Shown here one piece after another: positions 36,767 through 44,876 of a stretch of DNA of 64,000 nucleotides; position 1 is the first letter of the stretch, and each line of letters starts with the position of its first letter. The stretch comes from JAIOQJ01 sp963718635 (GTDB lineage: Bacteria; Planctomycetota; Planctomycetia; Gemmatales; Gemmataceae), in NCBI GenBank assembly GCA_963718635.1, contig OY970367.1, forward strand, positions 806,001 through 870,000, written 5' to 3'. The notes under the pieces are model-generated. The model had not been told where the DNA came from, ran no database searches, and saw nothing but the letters and a program-made list of their open reading frames with translations. The translations under genes and the position numbers were made by a program.

Positions 36767-37942
36767 ATGGCAACCGAAGTGCGTCGCATTGCGATAATGC
36801 TGGAACTCCAATGGCCTTACAAGCGGCATTCGGACATCTTCAGCGGTACGCAGCGGTACGCCGATGAACATGACTGGCAGACAGTGATTGACGAGTTTGC
36901 CCACGACAGTTTGGCCGTTCGGCGAGGAAGCGCAGTTCCGTACGACGGCGTCATCGCCCGGGCGAATCGCCAGTTGGTCGAGCGAGCGGCGCAATTGGGG
37001 GTGCCGGTTGTGAACGTGTGGGGCAGTTCGCCGGTCCGCGATCTGGCGCCGGGCGTCTTTCCGGATACGAAAGAGGTCGGTCGCCTGTGCGCCGAGCATC
37101 TCCTCGCGCGAGGCTTGCGCCATTTTGCGACGCTCACTTCGCCCGGAAACTATTTGGAGGAAATGGCGTATAAGGAATTTTCCCGCGTGGTGGGTAAACA
37201 AGGATTCTCGTTTACGTCGGCCAAGGTGCCGCAAAATCCTTCTCGAGATCTCGCCAATTGGCAAAAAACCGAGCGAATGATCGAACGATTAATGAGCCAG
37301 TGGCAACTGCCCGTCGGCATTTATGTGGGGCAAGAAGGCATCGGTCGGTTTCTGGTGCAAATGTGCCAGAATCGCGGCTTGCGGGTGCCCGAGGACGTCG
37401 CGATCATCGCCGGCCAAAACCAGGAGACTTTGTGCGAGCACCCACGGCCATCGCTCACCAGCGTTGAGATGGGCTACGAACGGATCGGGTACGCGGCCGC
37501 CGAGTTACTCGACCGGTTGATGCAGGGGCAGGCGCCGCCGTCCGAGCCGATCTTGCTCGCACCGCACGGTCTTGTCGTCCGCGAGTCGACTGATTTTTTC
37601 GCGGTCGAAAATGAGCTGGTGGCTTCCGCACTCGCGTATATCTCCTCCAACAGCCATCGGAGCATCGGGCCGAAGGACGTGGCTCGAGCGGTGGGGGCCG
37701 ATTCGCGGACGTTGCAGAACCACTTCCGGAAAACGATCCAGCGGCCCATCGCTGCCGAGATCCGCCGCGTCCGTATCGAACGAGCAAAGCGCGAGTTGGC
37801 CCAGAGCAATCGGGGGCTCGACGCAATCGCCCACGATGTCGGATTCGGGAACATCCAGCGGTTGTACGAGGTGTTTCGACGTGAATTGGGGAGCACCCCA
37901 GGCGAGTATCGACGACAGCGGCAGTTGAAAAGCGGAAAGTAA
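36767..37942 (+). CDS. XylR-type transcriptional regulator (LacI-like sensor plus AraC HTH)
   Basis: Start at ATG 36767 rather than 36725; AGGA lies 11 bases upstream. Residues ~5-275 are a periplasmic-binding-protein/LacI-type sugar-sensing domain (RRIAIMLELQWPYKRH, GVFPDTKEVGRLCAEHLLA, VAIIAGQNQETLCEHPRPSL). Residues ~285-385 are an AraC-type double HTH (IGPKDVARAVGADSRTLQNH, LDAIAHDVGFGN...YEVFRRELGSTPGEYRR). The layout equals XylR of E. coli, which senses xylose. In planctomycetes such regulators often lie beside surface-protein or sulfatase genes; here the divergent giant surface protein is the likely target. Confidence 0.9.
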   Translation: MATEVRRIAIMLELQWPYKRHSDIFSGTQRYADEHDWQTVIDEFAHDSLAVRRGSAVPYDGVIARANRQLVERAAQLGVPVVNVWGSSPVRDLAPGVFPDTKEVGRLCAEHLLARGLRHFATLTSPGNYLEEMAYKEFSRVVGKQGFSFTSAKVPQNPSRDLANWQKTERMIERLMSQWQLPVGIYVGQEGIGRFLVQMCQNRGLRVPEDVAIIAGQNQETLCEHPRPSLTSVEMGYERIGYAAAELLDRLMQGQAPPSEPILLAPHGLVVRESTDFFAVENELVASALAYISSNSHRSIGPKDVARAVGADSRTLQNHFRKTIQRPIAAEIRRVRIERAKRELAQSNRGLDAIAHDVGFGNIQRLYEVFRRELGSTPGEYRRQRQLKSGK

Positions 37943-38099
37943 GCTCCGATTCCTGTCGGAGGCACCGGCCGCGAGTTTGCCGGGTTCGTCGAGGCTCTGC
38001 CGCGCGGCGGATTTAGCGCACTAAAGCGATGGTGGCTTTTTGCTCCGCGAAGCGATAACCTTTCGCGGAGCGAAAGGTGACTCTGAAGGGTTTTCACCG

Positions 38100-38127
38100 A
38101 CCCTTCAGGAAATATTTCCTGAAGGGT
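38100..38127. repeat. Perfect 28-bp palindrome in the gap 37943-38327
   Basis: The sequence acccttcaggaaat and its exact reverse complement are joined without a loop. A sister palindrome differing by A/T swaps (ccttctggaaat and its complement) is at 61711-61734. Just before it, tttcgcggagcgaaag (38060-38077) is another short hairpin also seen near 36222. It follows the XylR-type gene by ~160 bases. Confidence 0.85.
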
Positions 38128-38225
38128 GTTTCCAATTATTTCGTGGTAAAACGTGCGGCGGAAATGGGGTATGCGGAATTCGGATTGCGCAATGAACGAT
38201 GTTTCAGACACCACTTTGATCCTGG

Positions 38226-38251
38226 TCATACATGCAACGTTGCATGTATGA
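38226..38251. promoter_or_regulatory. Perfect 26-bp palindrome TCATACATGCAAC/GTTGCATGTATGA
   Basis: Thirteen-base arms with no loop, 38226-38251. AT-containing and unlike the GC-rich REP-type repeats around it, so an operator-like protein-binding site is possible. It lies past the 3' end of the cyclase-like gene and 280 bases after the regulator gene. No other copy was seen in the window. Confidence 0.5.
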
Positions 38252-38263
38252 ATTGGGTCGGCG

Positions 38264-38328
38264 AAAACAAAGGGGTCGGGAGGTCGGGAGTCATTTCGAA
38301 AGACTCCCGACCCTCCCGACCCCTTTGT
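38264..38328. repeat. REP-like inverted repeat, copy 2 of 3 (3' border of the cyclase-like gene)
   Basis: Opens aaaacaaaggggtcgggagg, centre tcatttcgaaaga, closes ctcccgaccctcccgaccc ctttgt. It reaches the stop codon of the cyclase-like gene (TGA, complement of 38328-38330). Its partner at 39801-39875 lies on the other side of that gene. Confidence 0.88.
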
Positions 38329-38537
38329 CAATTGAACAAATCCGCGATCCCTGCCCCCTCCTCTTCTTCGTTGCGGAGGACTTGCCTGCCGCTGTGGGTG
38401 GCTTCAAGCCACTTGCGGGCGTGAGGGAAATCCCAGGCCGACTTCAGGATTTCTTGTCCTGGAATGTAAAAGGCGGCATGCACGCGAAAGCCGGGGAGGA
38501 TGTAGAGCAACGGCTCGCCGTTGGGCGCGATGCGCAC
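38328..38537 (-). other. Displaced C-terminal tail of the cyclase-like protein (frameshift)
   Basis: This frame reads VRIAPNGEPLLYILPGFRVH and ends EEEEGAGIADLFN at a TGA at 38328-38330. It follows naturally on GIKTKIM of the upstream frame if one G is removed from the run at 38537-38539 (ATGGGTGCGC to ATGGTGCGC). In the reading frame seen, the protein would end in an Arg/His-rich nonsense tail. The PNGEPLLYIL segment matches the D-x-GE segment that follows the His/Asn motif in edema-factor-type cyclases. Confidence 0.75.
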
Positions 38538-39684
38538 CCATGATCTTCGTCTTGATGCCGACGTTGAACGGATTGCTCGGCTGCCAGTTCCAAATGCCGC
38601 CGTGCTGCGCTTGGAACTGGTTCGCTTTCTGCAGAGCCGCCTGCACGTGGCCGAGAGCCGTGTCGAGAGTGAGCAGACCGTACCTGACGGTGGTGAAGCC
38701 GAACAGATCGTGATCGCCGACCATGTTCATATCCGCGCACTTCTTGAGCCGGACGAACGGACCGACGATCTCGGCATGTTCGGCATAGTGGCCGTAGCGA
38801 TATTCGTAGTCCTCTTCCGCGTACTCCGCGGCGCGCGACTTGAACAGATCGTAGAGCTTGTTCCAGTCCGGCTCCGACTTGGGCCAAAAGTTCAGCCGAG
38901 CTTTGGTCGATTCCAATTGCTTCAGGCGAACCGTTTCGATATGGTTTTTTTTCTTCTGCCAATCGACGAGGGTGACCTTGCTGGTCATCTTCGCCTTGAT
39001 CTTAGCCAGCGCTCCCGCTCCGAAGGCTCGCGAGGTTGGTTGGGAGTGCCAACCCGCACGCGGATCGTAGTGGACGACCGCGCCCAGATCCTTCCACTCC
39101 AACTCGTCGCAAAGGAAGAGGTCTTCTTCCTTGGAAGTCTTGTTCTTGAATTCCTGCGCCTTGGTCGGATTGCCCGATTCGATGCCCTGATGGGCGAGCA
39201 CGCCGGTGGGGCGAACCGAAATGCCCACGCTATAAAGGTTCGCGAAACGGGCTGCCTCGTACATGGCGCCCTTGATCATCCCCTGCATCAAGTACTCTTG
39301 TTCCGCGTTGCGCTCGACCGAACCGATGCGGTGTCGTTCGTGTCCCAAATCGGCGAAGAACTCGCGCTCGGTCCAGCCGACGCTGTCGTAAGCGGGAACC
39401 GAATGCGAAATCACTTTGGCGATGTTTTTGTTTTCGCCTTCTTGCATGAAAAAGAAGTTCGCGCGCTGTTCCAGGCTGAACTGCAGGCGCGAGCCGATGG
39501 CCAGGATCAGGTTCGCTTGATCGCGAAAGCGCCGATTCTCAACGCGATCGGTCACCCATTCTTTTAAAAGATCCGTGACTTTGGTTTCATTCTTGAGCGC
39601 GAGCTTGGGTTGAATCTGGAGCAAAACGCGCTTGATCAGTTCTACCGCATTAGTCGCTTTGACCCCGCCGACGTAAATGGACAT
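38404..39684 (-). CDS. Candidate edema-factor/CyaA/ExoY-type nucleotidyl cyclase
   Basis: Start at ATG 39684 (MSIYVGGVKATNAVELI), with CGGAGAGA 6-13 bases upstream. I read the residue pattern of the anthrax edema factor/CyaA/ExoY cyclase family (Anthrax_toxA). Arg158 in SVRPTG, then Lys175 and Lys182 (PTKAQEFKNKTS), have the same spacing (17 and 7) as CyaA Arg41, Lys58 and Lys65. Asp324-x-Asp326 (MVGDHDLFGF) matches CyaA Asp188/Asp190, which bind the metals. His361 and Asn371 (AQHGG...SNPF) match His298 and Asn304, with a four-residue insertion. Overall identity looks low. No signal peptide, translocation domain or calmodulin-binding insert is evident, so it would be cytosolic or exported by an unknown route. 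The natural C-terminus is in another frame (38328-38537); total ~451 residues. Confidence 0.62.
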   Translation of the reverse strand: MSIYVGGVKATNAVELIKRVLLQIQPKLALKNETKVTDLLKEWVTDRVENRRFRDQANLILAIGSRLQFSLEQRANFFFMQEGENKNIAKVISHSVPAYDSVGWTEREFFADLGHERHRIGSVERNAEQEYLMQGMIKGAMYEAARFANLYSVGISVRPTGVLAHQGIESGNPTKAQEFKNKTSKEEDLFLCDELEWKDLGAVVHYDPRAGWHSQPTSRAFGAGALAKIKAKMTSKVTLVDWQKKKNHIETVRLKQLESTKARLNFWPKSEPDWNKLYDLFKSRAAEYAEEDYEYRYGHYAEHAEIVGPFVRLKKCADMNMVGDHDLFGFTTVRYGLLTLDTALGHVQAALQKANQFQAQHGGIWNWQPSNPFNVGIKTKIMGAHRAQRRAVALHPPRLSRACRLLHSRTRNPEVGLGFPSRPQVA

Positions 39685-39800
39685 GATGTCTCTCCGCGAA
39701 TCAAAAACCGAGCTAGGCACTTGGCGTCTGTGCGAAAATAATTTGTCGAAATCGTCGCCATTCGCGAAAGGCGACATTTAATTTCGCGCAATACTTGGAC

Positions 39801-39875
39801 AAAACAAAGGGGTCGGGAGAGGTCGGGGAGTCATTTTGAAAGACTCTCGACCCCTTAGTTTCCACCCTTTGTTTT
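39801..39875. repeat. REP-like inverted repeat, copy 3 of 3 (5' border of the cyclase-like gene)
   Basis: Opens aaaacaaaggggtcgggaga, centre tcattttgaaaga, closes ctctcgacccctt and cccttt gttttc, so the right arm has a small insertion. It lies between the cyclase-like gene (start at 39684) and the 3' end of the zinc-ribbon/propeller gene (stop at 39878), at which it ends within 2 bases. Confidence 0.85.
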
Positions 39876-39877
39876 CT

Positions 39878-42800
39878 TCACCTCCCCAATATCGAATTGC
39901 CGGGTGGCACAAACAGGTTGCCTTCCGCAACATAGGCGCGAGCGGGAATGCGCGGGCTCATCATCGTTGCTGAAGCGGAGCGCCACATTTCGAGTTCCAT
40001 CGTTTTCTCCACGTCTTCGGCGCCGTTGAAGAAGCGCAAAGCGCCGGATTGTTTCACCGTCTGCTGGTCTTTCCAGATGTTACGGCCGGCGGCGTCGTTC
40101 AGCTTCAAGTCGACGACAACCTTTTTCAGCGGAAAAGTTGTCTTTCCGCCTTTGCCGCCGCTAAGCGGTTTGACCTCTTCGATCTCGCCCGTGTCTTGAA
40201 CCGTTGCACCGATGGCGAGCGTCAACGGCGCCCCATCGCGCACAACGAATCCACGCTGTTCGAGATACCCGGTCAATTGTTTTGTGGCCGTTTTAATTAG
40301 CTCGGGATCGCCCGAAGGCCCGGCGGCGTTGATTTGAAGCGAGATAGCGGTTTGCGGTCCCAGGATCATTTGTGTAGTTGGCAGCCGAATGGTGGCCGAG
40401 GCCTGGGCGGCGACCGGATCGGGCAGAACAGTGCTTGCGAGTATTCCAGGTCCAGCCGGCGTCGTTCCCGTACGCACATACCAGAAGCGCCCGTCCAACG
40501 CGCCGCCGGCTGTGAGCGCTGCCCCGGTGTAATTCCACAACGGCAACTTCAAATCGAGGTCGATCAACTGTGAGCCGTAAAGCAGATGGCTAGGGCCGCA
40601 CCACTGCAAACGTCCTGTAGGTGCAGAAATCTCAAAGGCTTCGGCAGTTACTCCTTTCTCGACATCGCAGACAAACACATTCGTTTTAAACGGAGTAGGC
40701 ACAACAGCGGCGATTTTTTTGCCGTCTGCCGAAAAGGCTGCAACTGGCAGTTCGGTTTCGCTCGACGCAACGCCGGTCGGCAAAAGGCCGTGCGTCTCAC
40801 CGGTGGCTGTATCGAGAATGTCAAAGCCGTTACTTTGAAACAGCGCCAACCAGCGCTTGCCCGGACTAAAGCTCGGAACACCGCGATACGATGTGGCGGT
40901 TTCATAAATGGCTTTGCAAGTGGGAAGTTCCCAGAGTGCGAGTTTCCCTCCCGCCAAGGTGAGCAGCTTATCTTCATCAGTGAAATCGATCGCGTCAACA
41001 ACTTCACCATTAAGGCTAGGCAGGAAGGCGACTAAGACTTTTCCATCATCGGACCAAACGTCGATCCGCTTTGGATCGGCGAGAGCGCGTATCGCAAGCC
41101 GTTTACCGCTTGGACTCAGCCCTGCGACAACGCCGGCGGCAGCTACCGGGCGTCCTAACTTCCCTTTGCGCTGAGCCGCTTCCTTGGCGATGCCAAGGTC
41201 AATTGCGGGAAGATGTTTCCCGGTTGCCAGTGAAAAGTTATCCCAACGAAGGGACTTATGAATGAAAGGCGTGGTCTTGTCGATAATGCTGACAGTCGCG
41301 AATCGGCCGCTTTCCGGGTTGCCGAACAGCGCAGCCCGAATGGATGGGCCTGGACTGGCTAGGGCGATCGACGGATATAGTTTGGGCTTGAGCGGCCCGC
41401 CGTCTTCTTTCACTTCCCATTGGGGAGTCAACTCGGCGGGAACGATCTTGACCGCTGAACGGTCGGCTTCAACCGGCGCTACAATTGCAGCGGCTTTGCC
41501 GCGTGCGGCCTTCAAAGCCGTTTCATAGGCGGTTCGATTAAACGGGATGCCGACCACCGCACGCGCAGAACTGTCTTCGGCGACCATTAAGTCGTTGGGG
41601 AATAGACGGAGTTGTTCCCTGCCGGCGTTGCGTTCGCCGCGCAGCTTGGTAAGCGGGATGCCGCTTTCGCGTTCCACTAACAAATTGTTCTGGATAAGCC
41701 AGGCATTGCCATCTGGGGCGTACTCAAAGCCGCCGCCGCTGATAGTGAACGAAGTATGGTCAAGGCTGTCGCTCAGTTCGTGCTCGAAACGAATCTTGCC
41801 GTCGGCCATGGCCCAAGCGGAAAGGTAGGCTCGCCGATTGCCGTAATGCGTGAACAGGCCGGCGATTTCAGCGCCGTCAGGCGAGAACGCGAGACCCTCA
41901 CACTTCGACTCTCCCAAAACTTTCTCTTCGCGGTTGAAATCGGGAAAAGGCGTTGTCCCCAGCAGTTTACCATCGGTTAAACGATAGACATGAACGCGTT
42001 CCTTCAAAGCGATGGCAATCTGATGGCGTCCCGGGCTCATGGCGATCGCCAGAGCATTGAACAGATGTTTGGGCAAAGGGATCGAGCCGGTCATCTCACC
42101 CGAGGCGATGTTCCATATCTGCAACGACGTGTTGGTGAAATCAGAAACGCAGACGATGAGAGTCGCGCTTTCGGCGCCGAAGTCGAGCCACTTGATCTGG
42201 CCCGTTTTCCATTCCAGACGGCGAATCCCTTGGCCCGTGACGAAGTCAAAGACATCGACAATCGGCTTAAACTGCGCCTGGCCGGCAAGATATTTTCCAT
42301 CCGGGCTAAGGGCCATCGGAGTGCGCAGGTCCGTCTTCCCACGAATGAAACCCGCCGGCTTTTTGCTGCGCAGATCGAAAAGAGTAATGGCGTCCGTCTT
42401 CTGTGTGCTGGCGCCAACGGCAAAAAACGGGCTGGGCGATGTTGGAAAATGAACGGCCCCGCCGATTCCCAACGGCACCACGATCTTTTCACTCTTGGCA
42501 GGCAGTTCAAATTTTTCGGTGGCGGGATCGGGTGCTGCGCTCCAGGCAACGTTAGTTGCAGCTTGCTCGGGATCGACTTCTGGCGTCGGCGGCTTCTGAA
42601 TTTTAGGTCTTTCGGCTGGCGGATTGACAACGACCGGCGGCGCCACAATCGGCGGCACGATGATGACGCGGTCCTTCGCCTTCGGCGCAGGTCGGCGTTC
42701 CGCTATCGGCTCCTTTACTTGTGGCGGCAGCGCCCTTTGTTCGTCCCCAACATCTTGGACGGCTACAGCAGCCGCTGGTTCTTTTTTAGCTGGCCGCAAA

Positions 42801-43051
42801 ACAAAATAAAGCCCGCCTGCAACCAGCAGCAGTGCCAGAACTCCGCCAACAACGACAGGAACCACAGGAAACGTCGATTCGTCTCTCTCTTCATCATCGT
42901 CATCGCGACGACGTGATGATGAGCGCGGCCGTTCGTCTTCGTCATCGTCGCGCGGAAATACGTAACGGCACTCCGGGCAGCGAAGCTTCGAACTGCGCGA
43001 CGACGGGGTGAAGCGTTCATTGCATTCGGGACAACGAATGGTGGCGGCCAT
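39878..43051 (-). CDS. Zinc-ribbon, single-TM protein with large beta-propeller-like region
   Basis: Start at ATG 43051 (MAATIRCPECNERF); the open frame to 43201 upstream is non-coding in character. Cys7, Cys10, Cys25 and Cys28 form a zinc ribbon of the MJ0042 type. An acidic/Arg-rich linker and one membrane helix (about residues 62-84, VVPVVVGGVLALLLVAGGLY) follow. The remaining ~950 residues face the outside and carry WD40/TolB-like units (LSPDGKYLAG, FSPDGAEIAG, LSPSGKRLAI, FSADGKKIAA). The last ~200 residues form another domain. The arrangement is typical of large planctomycete membrane proteins; the function is unknown. Confidence 0.8.
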   Translation of the reverse strand: MAATIRCPECNERFTPSSRSSKLRCPECRYVFPRDDDEDERPRSSSRRRDDDDEERDESTFPVVPVVVGGVLALLLVAGGLYFVLRPAKKEPAAAVAVQDVGDEQRALPPQVKEPIAERRPAPKAKDRVIIVPPIVAPPVVVNPPAERPKIQKPPTPEVDPEQAATNVAWSAAPDPATEKFELPAKSEKIVVPLGIGGAVHFPTSPSPFFAVGASTQKTDAITLFDLRSKKPAGFIRGKTDLRTPMALSPDGKYLAGQAQFKPIVDVFDFVTGQGIRRLEWKTGQIKWLDFGAESATLIVCVSDFTNTSLQIWNIASGEMTGSIPLPKHLFNALAIAMSPGRHQIAIALKERVHVYRLTDGKLLGTTPFPDFNREEKVLGESKCEGLAFSPDGAEIAGLFTHYGNRRAYLSAWAMADGKIRFEHELSDSLDHTSFTISGGGFEYAPDGNAWLIQNNLLVERESGIPLTKLRGERNAGREQLRLFPNDLMVAEDSSARAVVGIPFNRTAYETALKAARGKAAAIVAPVEADRSAVKIVPAELTPQWEVKEDGGPLKPKLYPSIALASPGPSIRAALFGNPESGRFATVSIIDKTTPFIHKSLRWDNFSLATGKHLPAIDLGIAKEAAQRKGKLGRPVAAAGVVAGLSPSGKRLAIRALADPKRIDVWSDDGKVLVAFLPSLNGEVVDAIDFTDEDKLLTLAGGKLALWELPTCKAIYETATSYRGVPSFSPGKRWLALFQSNGFDILDTATGETHGLLPTGVASSETELPVAAFSADGKKIAAVVPTPFKTNVFVCDVEKGVTAEAFEISAPTGRLQWCGPSHLLYGSQLIDLDLKLPLWNYTGAALTAGGALDGRFWYVRTGTTPAGPGILASTVLPDPVAAQASATIRLPTTQMILGPQTAISLQINAAGPSGDPELIKTATKQLTGYLEQRGFVVRDGAPLTLAIGATVQDTGEIEEVKPLSGGKGGKTTFPLKKVVVDLKLNDAAGRNIWKDQQTVKQSGALRFFNGAEDVEKTMELEMWRSASATMMSPRIPARAYVAEGNLFVPPGNSILGR

Positions 43052-43254
43052 CGACGATACCTTAACCTGTAGGAGAGAGTCCTCGGAAGATTCTAACCGG
43101 TTTCGGGCCGATGTTAAAGCTCGGCAGTGATACTGGAGCGAGCCAGGCGCGTAAGCGACTGGAGTTCTTGGCGAGCCGGGAGTGTAATCACTGTTACGCA
43201 AGTCGAACGCAGATCGAAACCCTAAGATAAACCCGCCAGGAGGAAACAGGGCAC

Positions 43255-44190
43255 ATGCATATTATTTTAGCCAACCCGCGCGGCTTTTGTGCGGGCGTCA
43301 ATATGGCGATCGAAAGTCTGGAAAAAGCGCTGGAACTATTCGGCACGCCGCTTTACGTCTATCACGAAATCGTTCACAATCGCCCCGTTGTCGAACGCTT
43401 TCGGAAACGAGGCGTTGTGTTCGTCGATGGCATGGACGAGATTCCCGAGGGTTCGACGGTTCTCTACAGCGCTCATGGCGTAGCGCCTGAAATTCGATCG
43501 GTCGCCCTGCAACGAAATCTTCGCGCCATTGACGCCACCTGCCCGCTCGTCACCAAAGTTCACATGGAAGCCATTCGCTACGCGCGCGATGGCTGCTCGA
43601 TCGTGCTGATCGGCCATGAAGGGCACGATGAAGTGCTTGGCACCATGGGCGAAGCGCCGGAGCATATCGTACTTGTGCAGGATGTCGCCGACGTGGAAAA
43701 GCTCGAATTTCCACCTGACGCCAAGGTAGCCTATCTTACACAAACGACGCTCAGCGTCGATGAGACGCAAGACATCATCGCGGCACTTAAGCGGCGTTTC
43801 CCTCATATCATCGGTCCGGCAAAGGCCGACATCTGTTATGCCACGCAGAATAGACAGGAAGCGGTGAAGGATTTGGCTGAGGCAGCACGCGTCGTTCTCG
43901 TCTTAGGCTCGCGCAATAGCTCGAACAGCAATCGCTTGGCGGAGATCGCCCAGAGTCGCGGCAAGTCCGCCTATCTCATTGATACCGTTAGCGAGTTGCG
44001 CGATGAATGGTTTCAAATAGGCGACACGATATTGATAACGGCCGGCGCCAGCGCTCCGGAAGAGAATGTTCTTGAATGCGTGGACTACCTGAAAAAGCGA
44101 TTCGCCGCGACGGTCGAAAGCCGTACCGTGCGCGAAGAGCATGTGAGCTTCCCGCTGCCGCGCGAGTTACGCAGCTTGGCCGTTGTTTGA
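43255..44190 (+). CDS. ispH: 4-hydroxy-3-methylbut-2-enyl diphosphate reductase
   Basis: 311 residues, standard length. The three [4Fe-4S] ligands are Cys12 (RGFCAGV), Cys96 (DATCPLV) and Cys194 (DICYATQ), matching E. coli Cys12, Cys96 and Cys197. The HEGHDEV and SNSNRL motifs are present. It makes IPP and DMAPP in the last step of the MEP isoprenoid pathway. A strong ribosome site AGGAGGA (43238-43244) sits 10 bases before the ATG. A Uma2-type gene follows 8 bases after the stop, so they are probably co-transcribed. Confidence 0.96.
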   Translation: MHIILANPRGFCAGVNMAIESLEKALELFGTPLYVYHEIVHNRPVVERFRKRGVVFVDGMDEIPEGSTVLYSAHGVAPEIRSVALQRNLRAIDATCPLVTKVHMEAIRYARDGCSIVLIGHEGHDEVLGTMGEAPEHIVLVQDVADVEKLEFPPDAKVAYLTQTTLSVDETQDIIAALKRRFPHIIGPAKADICYATQNRQEAVKDLAEAARVVLVLGSRNSSNSNRLAEIAQSRGKSAYLIDTVSELRDEWFQIGDTILITAGASAPEENVLECVDYLKKRFAATVESRTVREEHVSFPLPRELRSLAVV

Positions 44191-44198
44191 GGAATTCC

Positions 44199-44831
44199 AT
44201 GGCTGCCGTGCATCAAAAAAGTGCCGCACGAACGACATCGCGCATCAAGCTCGGTCCCAAGGATCATGGCCGGCCTTGGATTGAAAGCGATGCGGATCGC
44301 GTCGATTACAGACCGGGATTCGATTACGAAATCATCGATGGGAGTTTGTTCGTGTCGCCTCAGCCCAACCCGCCGGGAAAGTTCTTGGAAAGCTGGGTGT
44401 GGGGCAAACTTCATTCGTATTCACGCGAGCGCCCGGACGTCATCAATTGGGTATGCGGCAACACGCGCGTCTTCGTCTCGGAAGCGCCGTTACTGACAGT
44501 GCCCGAACCTGATGTCGCCGCCTATCGCAACTTCCCGCTCGAAAAGGATATTGAGGATGTGCGTTGGCAAGAAGTGTCGCCGCTAATAGTTGTTGAGATC
44601 TTGACCGGCGATCCGGCCAAAGATCTCGTTCGCAATGTCGCACTTTATTGGCAGGTCCCTTCAATCCGAGAATATTGGGTGGTAGATGGCCGTGAGTCTT
44701 TGAGCCGGCCGACGTTACGCGTCTATCGGCGTCATGGTCAACGCTGGATCAATCGCGAATATCCGTTTGAATCGACCCACATGACACGTTTGTTGCCGGG
44801 ATTTGAATTACGAATTGATCCGAAAGCATGA
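44199..44831 (+). CDS. Uma2-family (DUF820) putative nuclease
   Basis: 210 residues from ATG 44199, 8 bases after ispH. The family fold is a PD-(D/E)xK nuclease; here EPDVAAY and PLIVVEILTGD supply the expected acidic residues, and the C-terminus has the usual IREYWVVD strand. These proteins are abundant in cyanobacteria and planctomycetes and often lie next to unrelated genes. The biological role is not established. The context gives no further clue. Confidence 0.85.
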   Translation: MAAVHQKSAARTTSRIKLGPKDHGRPWIESDADRVDYRPGFDYEIIDGSLFVSPQPNPPGKFLESWVWGKLHSYSRERPDVINWVCGNTRVFVSEAPLLTVPEPDVAAYRNFPLEKDIEDVRWQEVSPLIVVEILTGDPAKDLVRNVALYWQVPSIREYWVVDGRESLSRPTLRVYRRHGQRWINREYPFESTHMTRLLPGFELRIDPKA

Positions 44832-44876
44832 TAAGGTTCGCCGCTGGCTCACCGCTAATCGTCGTAGATTTTCTTA

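Noticed and set aside
38521..39567. Long plus-strand ORF opposite the cyclase-like gene (348 codons)
   Set aside because: It lies wholly antisense to a gene with conserved catalytic residues and a good ribosome site; its own sequence has no recognisable pattern.
41990..42916. Plus-strand ORF of 308 codons opposite the zinc-ribbon/propeller gene
   Set aside because: Antisense shadow of a gene with WD-type repeats and a zinc ribbon; Arg-rich composition without motifs.
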